Notes under the pieces: model-generated
Seen by the model: the letters and a program-made list of their open reading frames with translations, nothing else
The model's database searches: none
Told to the model about the DNA's origin: nothing
Source of the DNA: Uliginosibacterium sp. 31-16
GTDB taxonomy: Bacteria > Pseudomonadota > Gammaproteobacteria > Burkholderiales > Rhodocyclaceae
Assembly (NCBI RefSeq): GCF_030730865.1
Contig: NZ_JAVALZ010000001.1
Coordinates: 868,001-932,000 of the forward strand
Length of the DNA: 64,000 nucleotides
Direction: 5' to 3'
Position numbers and translations under genes: made by a program
In this document: piece by piece, positions 42,341 to 50,952 of the stretch
Layout: each line of letters opens with the position of its first letter
How positions within the stretch are numbered: position 1 is the first letter of the stretch

Positions 42341-42454
42341 CCCGGAGAGCCGCTTATGGCGGACCTCTTCAGGAAGCCTATCCTGTCAGTCAGCATCCGC
42401 GCGGATCTGCCGGCATGCATGCTGGAGAAGACCACCCCATGCGGCTCTCCGGGC
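42341..42454. repeat. Two REP-like repeats between HNH and VF530 genes
   Basis: Copy one: CCGGAGAGCCGC (about 42342-42353) and GGCGGACCTCTTCAGG (42358-42373). Copy two: GCTGGAGAAGACC (42421-42433) and GCGGCTCTCCGGGC (42441-42454). Both share the arms of the interspersed family, in mixed CTGGAGA/CCGGAGA versions. They fill the 147 bp gap. Confidence 0.65.
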
Positions 42455-42477
42455 ACCTTTATCCAAAGCCTTCAACC

Positions 42478-42690
42478 ATGAACCCCCAAGCCAACAACCC
42501 GCTGCACGGCCTGACCCTGGAAACCATCCTGACCCGGCTGGTCGAGCATCACGGCTGGGAGGAACTCGGCCGGCGCATCGAGGTGCGCTGCTTCCTGTTC
42601 GACCCGAGCATCAAATCCAGCCTGAAATTCCTGCGCCAGACCCCTTGGGCGCGCGCCCAGGTGGAGGCGCTGTATCTGGCGACTTTTTGA
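42478..42690 (+). CDS. VF530-like (DUF2132) small DNA-binding protein
   Basis: A 70 aa protein with the family core [34 protein letters not shown] and [26 protein letters not shown]530-type proteins are small helical DNA-binding-like proteins of unknown role. The start at 42478 is chosen to match the usual length; an upstream frame passes through the repeat. Confidence 0.85.
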   Translation: MNPQANNPLHGLTLETILTRLVEHHGWEELGRRIEVRCFLFDPSIKSSLKFLRQTPWARAQVEALYLATF

Positions 42691-42701
42691 GCCGTTTCTG
42701 A

Positions 42702-43283
42702 TCAGGGGGCCGGCGGCCGCACATAGGCTTCGGCTAGTTGCCCCTGCAGGGTGTAGGCGGCGCTGCCGAGCGGGCTGTCCTTGCGGTCGATGCGCAGCCG
42801 GCCGCTGATCCAGAAGGGCTCCATCATGCGGCCGGTGAAGGGTTTGTCCATCACCACATGCAGGGTCTGGTTGGTCGGCGGCGGCGGGCTGTGGATGCAG
42901 GCGCCGAAGTAAGGCACCAGCAGGAATTCGCGCAGCTGATCGCGTTCGGCGTCCAGCGGTACCAGAAAGCCGGCGATGCGCACGTTCTGCTGGTCCAGCG
43001 CGGGCACCGTGGGCGCGTCGTTCCAGGCATCCTGCAGCTTGCGCAGCATCTCGTTGGCGCGCGGATCGCCGTCCTTGAGCGCGGCGAATTCCTCGCGCTT
43101 GAAACCGTCCAGTGGATCCCAGCCCTTGGGCGCCAGATCGTCCCAGTTGATTTCACGATAGTTCGCGTCGGCCGCACTGCCGGCCACCGGCAGCCGCTCG
43201 CCGAGCCGGAAAGCCGGCGGCGTGGAGCTTTCGCCGCAGCCCAGAAGCAGCAGCGCGAGCAGGATGGAAAGAGCGCTGCGCAT
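42702..43283 (-). CDS. DUF3299 lipoprotein
   Basis: A 193 aa lipoprotein with lipobox L-L-G-C at residue 16. DUF3299 core: NYREINWDDLAPKGWDP, VRIAGFLVPLDAERDQLREFLLVPYFGACIHSPPPPTNQTLHV. The conserved CIHSPPPP segment could hold metal. Last gene of the five-gene run starting at 46434; 4 bp behind the gamma-carbonic-anhydrase-like gene. Confidence 0.85.
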   Translation of the reverse strand: MRSALSILLALLLLGCGESSTPPAFRLGERLPVAGSAADANYREINWDDLAPKGWDPLDGFKREEFAALKDGDPRANEMLRKLQDAWNDAPTVPALDQQNVRIAGFLVPLDAERDQLREFLLVPYFGACIHSPPPPTNQTLHVVMDKPFTGRMMEPFWISGRLRIDRKDSPLGSAAYTLQGQLAEAYVRPPAP

Positions 43284-43287
43284 CGTG

Positions 43288-43848
43288 TCAGAACTCGTTC
43301 TGCAGTTTCTTGTAGCCGGCCACCAGCTCGTTGTTGGTGCGCACCACGTCTTCCGAAAACTCGGCGGCCGAGGCCGTCACCTTCGGAATGGTGGCCAGAT
43401 CGGTGTGGGCGTTGATATAGGTGGTGGAGGGCACATAGAAGCCGGCCGGCAGGTCGCAGCCGTCGACCACCGAGTTGTGGCGCACCACGCAGCCTTCGCC
43501 CACCTTGCAGTTGAACACTACGCTGTTGAAGCCGATGAACACACGCGGGCCGATCTCGCAGGGGCCGTGCACGATGCTGCGATGGGCGATCGAAGTGTGC
43601 TCGCCGACGTTCACTGCGGCGCCGGATTTGGAGTGGATCACCACGCCGTCCTGAATGTTGGAGTGGGCGCCTATCGTAATCGGCTGCATGCCGCCGGCTT
43701 CGTCCACCTCGTCGGCGCGGATCACCGCATAGGGCCCGATGAACACATTGTCATGCACGATGACCTTGCCGCAGAGGATCGCGGTGGGGTCGACGAAGGC
43801 TGATTCGGCGATCTGGGGCAGATCGCCGCTGGGGTTCTTGCGGATCAT
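43288..43848 (-). CDS. Gamma-carbonic anhydrase-like hexapeptide protein
   Basis: A 186 aa left-handed beta-helix protein. Hexapeptide repeats (FIGPYAVIRADE, ITIGAHSNIQDGVVIHS, VNVGEHTSIAHRSIVHG, VFIGFNSVVFNCKV). Histidines in VVIHSKSG and EHTSIAHRSIVHG occupy the places of the zinc/iron ligands of CamH-type gamma-carbonic anhydrases. Carbonic anhydrase activity is plausible but other members are acetyltransferase-like. Lies between an ABC permease (77 bp) and DUF3299 (4 bp). Start at 43848 matches family length. Confidence 0.82.
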   Translation of the reverse strand: MIRKNPSGDLPQIAESAFVDPTAILCGKVIVHDNVFIGPYAVIRADEVDEAGGMQPITIGAHSNIQDGVVIHSKSGAAVNVGEHTSIAHRSIVHGPCEIGPRVFIGFNSVVFNCKVGEGCVVRHNSVVDGCDLPAGFYVPSTTYINAHTDLATIPKVTASAAEFSEDVVRTNNELVAGYKKLQNEF

Positions 43849-43925
43849 GGTGGACTTTCCCGGAGTTGAGTATCTGAAGGTGGAACCGAAGAGGGTAAGC
43901 GGAGTTCGTGGGGGGTTTGATGTTT

Positions 43926-45194
43926 TTACAGCCTCGGGCTCAAGCCGTCCGCCAGCGAGATCTGATAGGCGCGCCAGGCTGGCAGCAGGCTGGCCAGCAG
44001 TCCGGTAGCGGCGATGCCGCCAAGCCTGAGCCATTCCGCCTGCTCCGGCCATACGCCGGCCAGCACGAGGCCAAAACGGCTTTGCAGCCAGGCCCCGCCC
44101 AGCCACACGGCCAGCTGCAACAGGGTCAAGCCCAGCAGGCAACCGGCCAGCGTGACGCCCAGACCTTCGAGGATCAGCAGGGCCAGCACTTCGCGCGGCC
44201 GCGCGCCCACCGAGCGCAGGATCGCCAGCTCGCGCCGGCGCGCGTCCAACCCGGCCAGGATCACCGCCATCAATCCGGCCAGACTCACCGCCGCCACCAG
44301 CGCAGACACCGCTTGCAGCGCGCGTTCGCCCACCTCCAGCATCTGCCAGAGCTGGTCGAGCGCCACGCCGGGCATCGCGGCGCTGAGCGCTTCGCCGGGC
44401 ACCTCGTTGAGTTCGCGTTGCAGCCGGAACACGTCGCTGCGCCGCTTCAGGCCGACCAACTGGGCGGTGATGGATTTCGGCGTTAGATCGAATTTCTGCA
44501 CCAGCTCCGGCGGCACCGCCAGGCCCGGCAGTGGCATGCCACCCTGCCAGTCAAGATGGATCGCCTCCATCGAGGCGAGCGAGATGTGCACGCTGCGATC
44601 CACCGGTGTGCCGGTGGGGGCAAGGATGCCGACCACGCGGAAAGGTTTGTCGCTGTGCTCGGCGCCTTCCAGCTCGGGGCTGCCGTGCGCCAGCACGATG
44701 GGTGCATCGAGCGCATAGCCCAGCTCGCGCGCCACACCGGCGCCGATCACCGCTTCGAACAGGCCGTCGAAGGCCCGGCCCTGCGTCAGCCTCAGCGCTT
44801 GGCCGTCGCCGAACCGGTAGCGTTTGAAATAGTCCGGCAACGTGCCCACCACTGGAAAGCCGCGATGCGCGTCGCCCAGCGAGATCGGCACGGTCCAGGC
44901 CACGGCGGGATGTGCAGCGATGCGCTGCGCCGCCGCCCAGCTCAGGTTGGGCGTCGGTTCGCCGATGCGGAACACGCTGTAGAGCAGCAGATGCACGCTG
45001 CTGCCGCGCGCGCCGACCACCAGATCGGTGCCCGCGAGCGCGCTGGAAAACCCTTCGCGGGCTCCGGCCCGCACACGTTCCACGCCCAGCAGCAGGGTGG
45101 CGGCAAGGGCGATCGAGAACAGGGTTAGGCCCAGCGCATAGCGCCGGTTCCAGGCGCTGGCGAGCGCAAGACGTAACAGGACCGGCAGCTTCAT
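43926..45194 (-). CDS. FtsX/MacB-type ABC transporter permease
   Basis: A 422 aa permease: first helix about residues 20-38 (ALGLTLFSIALAATLLLGV), a large periplasmic domain (about 45-280), then three helices (VSALVAAVSLAGLMAVILAGLDARRRELAILRSVGARPREVLAL...) typical of the FtsX domain. The REDARRRELAILRSVGA-type motif (ARRRELAILRSVGA) contacts the ATPase. Start overlaps the ATPase gene by 4 bp. These permeases often move no substrate but power envelope processes. Confidence 0.9.
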   Translation of the reverse strand: MKLPVLLRLALASAWNRRYALGLTLFSIALAATLLLGVERVRAGAREGFSSALAGTDLVVGARGSSVHLLLYSVFRIGEPTPNLSWAAAQRIAAHPAVAWTVPISLGDAHRGFPVVGTLPDYFKRYRFGDGQALRLTQGRAFDGLFEAVIGAGVARELGYALDAPIVLAHGSPELEGAEHSDKPFRVVGILAPTGTPVDRSVHISLASMEAIHLDWQGGMPLPGLAVPPELVQKFDLTPKSITAQLVGLKRRSDVFRLQRELNEVPGEALSAAMPGVALDQLWQMLEVGERALQAVSALVAAVSLAGLMAVILAGLDARRRELAILRSVGARPREVLALLILEGLGVTLAGCLLGLTLLQLAVWLGGAWLQSRFGLVLAGVWPEQAEWLRLGGIAATGLLASLLPAWRAYQISLADGLSPRL

Positions 45195-45889
45195 GCCGCA
45201 CCCCCGCTATTGAATTCGGCCAGCGCCTGCACCCGGCCGAAATGTGCGGCGAGGCGCCGGTCATGACTGACGAAGATCAGGCTGCTGCCGGCTTCATTCG
45301 CTTCGCGCAGCAGCAGGTCCACAAAGTCTTGCTGGCGCTGCGCGTCCAGTGCGGAAGTCGGCTCGTCGGCGAGGATCAGCTCGGGCCGGCCGATCAGGGC
45401 GCGGGCGGCGGCCACGCGCTGCTGCTGGCCGACCGAGAGCGCGCTAACCGGCTTTTGCCAGTCCGCCACGAACAGGTCCAGATGCGCCAGCAGGCGCTGC
45501 GCCTCGGCCTGCAGCGAAGCCGCGCCGCGCGCCAGGGCGCGGGCCTTGCGCAGTTTCGAGAAACGGCAGGGCAGCAACACGTTGTCGATGACAGAGAGAT
45601 AAGGCAGCAGATTGAACTGCTGGAAGATGTAGCCGATGTGATCGCCGCGCAGGCGGTCGCGCGTCGCCGCAGGCAAGTGATCGACGCGTTCGCCCAGAAA
45701 GCGGATTTCGCCCGCCGAGGGGCGCAGCACGCCGGCGAGCAGGCTCAGCAGCGTACTTTTGCCGCTGCCGCTGGGCCCGTGGAGAAACAGGTGCTCGCCC
45801 GGCTGCAGGGCGAAATGCGCGATGGCCAGGCAGTCGGCGGACTGCTCCGGCCAGCGCTGGCGCAGATCGCGCAGTTCGACCAGCGCCAT
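45191..45889 (-). CDS. ABC transporter ATP-binding protein (LolD/MacB type)
   Basis: A 232 aa ATPase. Walker [11 protein letters not shown]-loop [13 protein letters not shown], signature [10 protein letters not shown], Walker [13 protein letters not shown] and H-switch FVSHDRR are present. Of the LolD/FtsE subgroup that pairs with FtsX-type permeases. Follows the DUF2796 gene by 2 bp and overlaps the permease by 4 bp. The true start is 45889; a longer frame upstream lies in the DUF2796 gene. Confidence 0.94.
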   Translation of the reverse strand: MALVELRDLRQRWPEQSADCLAIAHFALQPGEHLFLHGPSGSGKSTLLSLLAGVLRPSAGEIRFLGERVDHLPAATRDRLRGDHIGYIFQQFNLLPYLSVIDNVLLPCRFSKLRKARALARGAASLQAEAQRLLAHLDLFVADWQKPVSALSVGQQQRVAAARALIGRPELILADEPTSALDAQRQQDFVDLLLREANEAGSSLIFVSHDRRLAAHFGRVQALAEFNSGGAA

Positions 45890-45891
45890 GC

Positions 45892-46434
45892 TCACCAGCT
45901 GAGCTTGCGCGACTTGGCGGAGAGTTTCGCGGCGCGCTGAATCTTGTCGGCAGCGAGCTGGGCGTCGATGAAACGCAGGCGCTTGAATCTGTCGAAAGTA
46001 TTCACTTCGATGCTCTTCAGCTCGGCAGGCCTGGCACATTTGAACTGATAGTGCGCATCCAGATCCGCATGCTCGTGGCCATGAGCATCGGCCTTGGCTG
46101 TTGGTGCAGCCTTCTCGCCGAGCAGTTCGGGTGCGATGGCGGCGGATTCGAGTTTCACGCTGCTCAAGATGCAGCCTGCCGCCGCAGTGGGAACGAAAAG
46201 CTTGTCGCCGGCGCGCAGCAGCGCGGCCACTTCGCGCACCTTGGCGAAATCCTTTTCGTACTGCGGTTTGCGCTCGAAGCCGAGCAGGCTGTCTAGCGGA
46301 GCTTCCAGCTCGATGCTGAGCAGCTCGCCTTCGATGCTGATTGCCAGTTCGGCCACGCCGTGGCTGTGGCCCTTGGCGGCCAGGGCTGGAGTGCTGAGCA
46401 AAAGACCGGCGAGCAGGGGCAGTGCGAAGCGCAT
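45892..46434 (-). CDS. DUF2796 (ZrgA-like) histidine-rich periplasmic protein
   Basis: A 180 aa secreted protein with signal peptide (residues 1-19, ending TPALA), the DUF2796 start KGHSHGVAELAISIEGELLSIELEAPLDSLLGFE and a metal-ligand-rich stretch HGHEHADLDAHY. I recall DUF2796 members being part of the zinc-regulated Zrg uptake system of Vibrio. As first gene of this run it may be the zinc-binding component. Preceded by a 25 bp palindrome at 46493-46517. Confidence 0.82.
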   Translation of the reverse strand: MRFALPLLAGLLLSTPALAAKGHSHGVAELAISIEGELLSIELEAPLDSLLGFERKPQYEKDFAKVREVAALLRAGDKLFVPTAAAGCILSSVKLESAAIAPELLGEKAAPTAKADAHGHEHADLDAHYQFKCARPAELKSIEVNTFDRFKRLRFIDAQLAADKIQRAAKLSAKSRKLSW

Positions 46435-46492
46435 GGCGGTTTTCCTTTCGGGCGACGAATCCGTAAGGCCGGAATTGGAGCACGCCCCAGCC

Positions 46493-46517
46493 GCTCTTGC
46501 AACTCTGTTGCAAGAGC
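46493..46517. promoter_or_regulatory. Perfect palindrome between DUF2796 and chrA-like genes
   Basis: GCTCTTGCAAC (46493-46503) and GTTGCAAGAGC (46507-46517) are an exact 11 bp inverted repeat around TCT. Position between divergent genes and the symmetric TTGCAAC...GTTGCAA core suggest an operator for a dimeric regulator, possibly a Zur-like zinc repressor given the downstream genes. Identity of the regulator is inference. Confidence 0.6.
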
Positions 46518-46586
46518 ATCAGTGGTTCAGGCAGTGATCTGCAGCCTTTACACTGCAGACTTTGACTGTTGCTCCCGGTGCTTCCG

Positions 46587-47930
46587 ATGCGCGATTCCGG
46601 TTCCATTCCCTTTTTCGTCGCCCTGCGCTTCTGGCTCAAGCTCGGCTTCATCAGCTTCGGCGGGCCGGCCGGGCAGATCGCCATCATGCACAGCGATCTG
46701 GTCGAGAAGCGGCGCTGGGTTTCAGAGAAGCGTTTTCTGCACGCACTCAACTACTGCATGCTGCTGCCCGGGCCGGAGGCGCAGCAGCTGGCCACCTATC
46801 TGGGCTGGCTGATGCACCGCCGCTGGGGCGGCATCGTTGCGGGGGCGCTGTTCGTGCTGCCCTCGCTGCTGATCCTGATTGGTTTGTCATGGCTGTACAT
46901 GGCGTTTGGCCAGCAGCCGCTGGTGGCCGGCCTGTTCTACGGCATCAAGCCCGCGGTGTGCGCCATCGTGCTGCAGGCGGCCTGGCGCATCGGCGGACGC
47001 ACCCTGCACAACCGCTGGCTGTGGGCCATCGCGGTGCTGGCCTTTGTCGCCATCTTCGCCCTGCAACTGCCGTTTCCGCTCATCGTGGCCGGCGCCGCGG
47101 CGCTGGGCTGGCTGGGCGGACACGTACGCCCGGCGGCTTTCCAGACCGGTGGCCATGCCTCGGCGGCGAAGTCTTACGGCCCGGCACTGATCGATGACGA
47201 CACGCCCACGCCGCCGCATGCACGCTTCAGCTGGACGCGGCTGGCCCTGATCCTCGGTGCCGGCGCGCTCCTGTGGCTGCTGCCGATGGGCCTGCTCACC
47301 GTCCTCTGCGGCTGGCCGCATTTGCTCACGCAGACCGGCTGGTTCTTCACCAAGGCGGCGTTCCTCACCTTCGGCGGCGCCTACGCGGTGCTGCCCTATG
47401 TGTATCAGGGCGCGGTGCTGCACTACGCCTGGCTCACCCCCACGCAGATGATCGACGGGCTGGCGCTGGGGGAAACCACGCCGGGGCCGCTGATCATGGT
47501 GGTGGCCTTCGTCGGCTTTGTCGGCGGCTGGAGCGAGGCCACGCAGATGGCCTCCGGCGCCTTCCTGTCCGGCCCGGCCATCCTGCTGATGGCGGTGGCC
47601 GGTGCCTGCGTCGCCACGTACTTCACCTTTCTGCCCTCCTTCATCCTGATTTTCGCAGGGGGGCCGCTCGTGGAATCAACCCGCGATGATCTGAAATTCA
47701 CCGCACCGCTCACCGCCATCACCGCTGCCGTGGTCGGGGTGATCCTCAATCTGGCGCTGTTCTTCGCCTGGCACGTGTTGTGGCCACAGGGCTTCGCCGG
47801 CAGCCTTGAATGGCCCGCGCTGCTGATTGCGCTGTGCGCGGCGGTTGCGCTGCTGCGCTTCAAGGCCAATGTCATGGCGGTGATCGGCGCCTGCGCGCTC
47901 GCCGGTCTGCTGCTGCAGGGGCTGCGCTGA
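46587..47930 (+). CDS. chrA: Chromate transporter ChrA (long CHR family)
   Basis: A 447 aa inner-membrane exporter with two homologous CHR domains. N-terminal half: FWLKLGFISFGGPAGQIAIMH and LLPGPEAQQLATYLGWLMHRRWGG; C-terminal half: FFTKAAFLTFGGAYAVLPYV and LGETTPGPLIMVVAFVGFVGGW. The doubled FGGPxxQ/FGGAYAVLP and PGP motifs are typical. Expels chromate by a proton-driven process. Start at 46587 is ATG; earlier TTG/GTG codons lack ribosome sites. Overlaps ybaN by 1 base (TGATG). Confidence 0.93.
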   Translation: MRDSGSIPFFVALRFWLKLGFISFGGPAGQIAIMHSDLVEKRRWVSEKRFLHALNYCMLLPGPEAQQLATYLGWLMHRRWGGIVAGALFVLPSLLILIGLSWLYMAFGQQPLVAGLFYGIKPAVCAIVLQAAWRIGGRTLHNRWLWAIAVLAFVAIFALQLPFPLIVAGAAALGWLGGHVRPAAFQTGGHASAAKSYGPALIDDDTPTPPHARFSWTRLALILGAGALLWLLPMGLLTVLCGWPHLLTQTGWFFTKAAFLTFGGAYAVLPYVYQGAVLHYAWLTPTQMIDGLALGETTPGPLIMVVAFVGFVGGWSEATQMASGAFLSGPAILLMAVAGACVATYFTFLPSFILIFAGGPLVESTRDDLKFTAPLTAITAAVVGVILNLALFFAWHVLWPQGFAGSLEWPALLIALCAAVALLRFKANVMAVIGACALAGLLLQGLR

Positions 47931-48298
47931 TGCACCGCGCGATGATCCGCCTGCTGTGGCGCGTGCTCGCCGGCACCGCCGTACTGCTCGGCCTGATCGG
48001 GGTCTTCGTGCCGGGCCTGCCGACCGTGCCGTTCCTGCTCCTTGCGACCTGGGCCGCAGGACGAGGCTGGCCGGCACTCGAAACCTGGCTGCTGACGCAT
48101 CCGCGCTGGGGCACCAGCATCCGGGCCTGGCGCGAACACGGCGCGATGCCGCGGCGCGCCAAATGGGCCGCCTCGATCATGATGGCCCTGAGCACCGGGC
48201 TGATGTATCTCTCCCGCGCGCCGCACTGGCTCACCCTGGGAGTGGCCGTGCTGATGCTGGGCGTGGCGCTCTGGTTGTGGCGGCGCCCCGAAGCGTGA
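47930..48298 (+). CDS. ybaN: DUF454 (YbaN-like) inner-membrane protein
   Basis: A 122 aa protein with three to four helices. Family signature GLIGVFVPGLPTVPFLLLATWAAGRGWPALETWLLTHPRWG followed by IRAWREHGAMPRRAKW. Function is unknown. The start overlaps the chrA stop in TGATG, so translational coupling is likely. Confidence 0.88.
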   Translation: MHRAMIRLLWRVLAGTAVLLGLIGVFVPGLPTVPFLLLATWAAGRGWPALETWLLTHPRWGTSIRAWREHGAMPRRAKWAASIMMALSTGLMYLSRAPHWLTLGVAVLMLGVALWLWRRPEA

Positions 48299-48372
48299 AA
48301 AGTTGATCTGCGCCGCAGCTTTCGCCGCCCGGTCTTGCTAGGCTGGCGGAAAACCATCAGAGAGGAATCAGC

Positions 48373-50121
48373 ATGGATATCCAGAGCGTGCTGCAGACGC
48401 TGGACGGCCTGTTCCAGCAGGGCGCCTATGATCAGGTCGAGCCCTTCATGCTGGCGCATATCGCGCAGGCCGAGGCTGAAGGTGACAAGGGCGCGGTGCT
48501 GAGCCTGCTCAACGAGCTGATGGGGTTTTATCGCGCCCATTCGCGCTTTCAGGATTCGCTGGCCGTGGCCAGCAAGGCACTCGGTCTGCTCGAAGAACTG
48601 GGCCTGAAAAACAGCGTGCACTACGCCACCACCCTGCTCAACGTGGCAACGGCCTGGCGGGCAGATGGGCAGACGCAGCGGGCCATCGGACTCTTCGAAG
48701 AAGTCGGGCGGATGTTCCTCGCACTGGGCGTGGAAGACGCCTTCCTCGTCGCCACGCTCTACAACAATCTCGCGCTGGCCTGGCAGGAGGCGGGGGACCA
48801 CGCGAAGGCGGTGCAATTCCTCGAAGCCGCGCTGCCGATCAGCCGGGGCCGCCCCGGCGCCGAGCACGACGTGGCGGTCAGCCTGACCAATCTTGCCCAG
48901 TCGCGTCTGCGCCTCGGGCAACTGACCGAAGCCCGTATTGCGCTGGAAGAAGCCGACCGGCTGTTCACCGCCTTGCCCCGCCCCAGCGGCCACCACAGTG
49001 CGGCGATCGCCGCGCTGGGCGAGCTGTGTTTCAAGGAAGGCCGGCTGGCGGAGGCTGTGGCTTTTTACGAGCGGGCGCTGGCCGAGATCGAAACCCGCTT
49101 CGGCAAGAATCAGCCGTATGCCGACATGCTGGAAAGTCTGGCCGTGGTGCTGGAAAGTAGCGACCCGGCGCGCAGCGCGAAGCTGAGCGCCGAGGCCCGG
49201 CAGGTCGCCGCGTCCCTGCGTCCGCAACTCAAGGGTCTGGAGCTCGCACGCAGGTATTACGAGAGCTTCCGTGGCGAGCTGCTGGCCAACTGGGCCCCGG
49301 TCGCGCACCGGGTGGCGGCCGGGCTGGTGGGGCATGGCTCGGAGTGCTTCGGTTTTGACGATGAACTCTCGCGTGACCACGATTTCGGCCCCGGCTTCTG
49401 CCTCTGGCTCACCGACGCCGACCATGCCGCCATCGGCGCGCAGATGCAGGCGGATTACGACCGGCTGCCGCGCGAGTTTGCCGGCTTCCCGGCGCGTCAG
49501 GCCAGCCCGCGCAGCGGCCAGCGTGTCGGCGTGTTCCGCATCTCCGACTTCTGCCGGGAGTTTCTGGGAGCCCCCGAACTGCCGGTCAGCGAAGCCGACT
49601 GGCTGCAGATTCCCGAAGAGCGGCTGGCCTGCGCCACCAACGGCGAAGTGTTCAGCGATCCGCTCGGAGAGTTCAGCCGCATCCGTACGGCACTTCAGGC
49701 CTACTACCCGGATGGCATCCTGCGGCGCAAGCTCGCGCAAGCGGTCGCGAAGATGGCACAGAGCGGCCAGTACAATCTGCCGCGTGCCCTCCAGCGTGGC
49801 GAGCCTGCCGCCGCGCTGATGGCACAGGCCGATTTCATCCGCCATGCCTGCGCGGCGATCCATGTGCTGAATCGTCGCTATGCACCGGTCGCCAAGTGGC
49901 TGGTGCGCAGCGTCGGTAGCCTGCCGACGCTCTCTGCCCTGCAGGCGCCACTGAACCAGCTGGCCCAGACCCCGGCAAAGGAAGCCGGCGCACTGGTCGA
50001 AACGATCTGCGCCGCCGTCCTGCAGGAACTGATCGCGCAGGGCTTCACGCAGGCGGGCGACGCCTTCCTTGAGGCGCATGTCGACAACATTCTGGCTGGC
50101 GACAAGAGCAACAAGGCCTGA
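48373..50121 (+). CDS. TPR protein fused to DUF4037 nucleotidyltransferase-like domain
   Basis: A 582 aa cytoplasmic protein. Residues 1-270 are tetratricopeptide repeats (LNVATAWRADGQTQRAIGLFEEV, LYNNLALAWQEAGDHAKAVQFLEAAL, LGELCFKEGRLAEAVAFYERAL). Residues 300-560 match the DUF4037 pattern and carry the nucleotidyltransferase signature G322-S323 with acidic D335-H-D337 in DELSRDHDFG, the GS...DxD metal site of that superfamily. It could transfer a nucleotide to a protein or small molecule. Paired with DUF4125 25 bp downstream, a combination I recall as recurring in diverse bacteria. Function undescribed to my knowledge. Confidence 0.82.
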   Translation: MDIQSVLQTLDGLFQQGAYDQVEPFMLAHIAQAEAEGDKGAVLSLLNELMGFYRAHSRFQDSLAVASKALGLLEELGLKNSVHYATTLLNVATAWRADGQTQRAIGLFEEVGRMFLALGVEDAFLVATLYNNLALAWQEAGDHAKAVQFLEAALPISRGRPGAEHDVAVSLTNLAQSRLRLGQLTEARIALEEADRLFTALPRPSGHHSAAIAALGELCFKEGRLAEAVAFYERALAEIETRFGKNQPYADMLESLAVVLESSDPARSAKLSAEARQVAASLRPQLKGLELARRYYESFRGELLANWAPVAHRVAAGLVGHGSECFGFDDELSRDHDFGPGFCLWLTDADHAAIGAQMQADYDRLPREFAGFPARQASPRSGQRVGVFRISDFCREFLGAPELPVSEADWLQIPEERLACATNGEVFSDPLGEFSRIRTALQAYYPDGILRRKLAQAVAKMAQSGQYNLPRALQRGEPAAALMAQADFIRHACAAIHVLNRRYAPVAKWLVRSVGSLPTLSALQAPLNQLAQTPAKEAGALVETICAAVLQELIAQGFTQAGDAFLEAHVDNILAGDKSNKA

Positions 50122-50146
50122 GCCGGATCACACACAAGGAAGCGAC

Positions 50147-50755
50147 ATGAGCCTCATCGACGATATCGTGGAACTGGAATGGCAGGCCTTCGACAAGGTG
50201 CAGAACGAAGGCGGGCGGGCCAGCTGTCAGGACAATTTCGAGACCTTCCGCATCATGCGCAAGAGCCAGTTCCTCGCCTGGGATGTGGCCACCCTGTCCG
50301 GCTACCACCAGGATCTCTGCATCGCGGCCAGGCGCGGCCGCAACCTCGTGCAGGAAAAGTACGCACGCATGATGGCATCCACCGCACCGGCCGAATACGC
50401 TGCCTTCGCGCATCAGCTGCCGCCCCTGAGCACATGGCAAAAGCGCGCAATCGAGATGATCATCGAAACCCAGCTCGTCTGGCGTGAAGCCTTCGCCGCG
50501 CAATACCCCAAGCTCTCCGGTCAGGCCCGCCTGATCCGTACGGCGGAAGACAGCGCCTATGGCACTTCGTTTGAGACCTATCTGCGCGGCGAGCTGGGCA
50601 CCTATTCCGAAGACACGCTCAAAGCTTATCAGCGCATGGTCGAAGACTATCTGCAGGAAGACCGTAATCTCACTACCATGACGATGGAACACACCGCGAA
50701 ACTTTACGGTTACGCCAGTTTGAGGGATGCAGAATCGAAGCTTGTGGAGTCTTGA
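50147..50755 (+). CDS. DUF4125 protein
   Basis: A 202 aa all-helical cytoplasmic protein. DUF4125 pattern: IVELEWQAFDKVQNEGGRASCQDNFETFRIMRKSQFLAWD, LLxY-like GYHQDLCIAARRGRNLVQEKYARMM, and C-terminal TYSEDTLKAYQRMVEDYLQEDRNLTTMTMEHTAKLYGY. No catalytic motif is evident; it may be the partner or target of the upstream nucleotidyltransferase-like protein. The start at 50147 has AAGGAAG upstream. Followed by about 200 bp AT-rich sequence with no gene. Confidence 0.85.
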   Translation: MSLIDDIVELEWQAFDKVQNEGGRASCQDNFETFRIMRKSQFLAWDVATLSGYHQDLCIAARRGRNLVQEKYARMMASTAPAEYAAFAHQLPPLSTWQKRAIEMIIETQLVWREAFAAQYPKLSGQARLIRTAEDSAYGTSFETYLRGELGTYSEDTLKAYQRMVEDYLQEDRNLTTMTMEHTAKLYGYASLRDAESKLVES

Positions 50756-50952
50756 GCCGATCAGGTCGGCGCACAGAAATCCATCACCCATCATCGCGCT
50801 TCGACAAGAAGCGCGGTGGATTGCTTTACGGTCCCACTCTGCCTGCTGCACCGTACGCGGTCGCAATTTTGCAAGAGCATTTTGATTTTGAGTAAGTTCG
50901 TCTGAGTTTACGAAAAAGCAATGTGATTCGTAAATCAATCTGGAGCTAGCTA

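Noticed and set aside
47872-50079. 735-codon minus-strand open frame over the TPR-DUF4037 gene
   Set aside because: Antisense frame of a GC-rich gene; the plus strand shows TPR periodicity and a nucleotidyltransferase signature.
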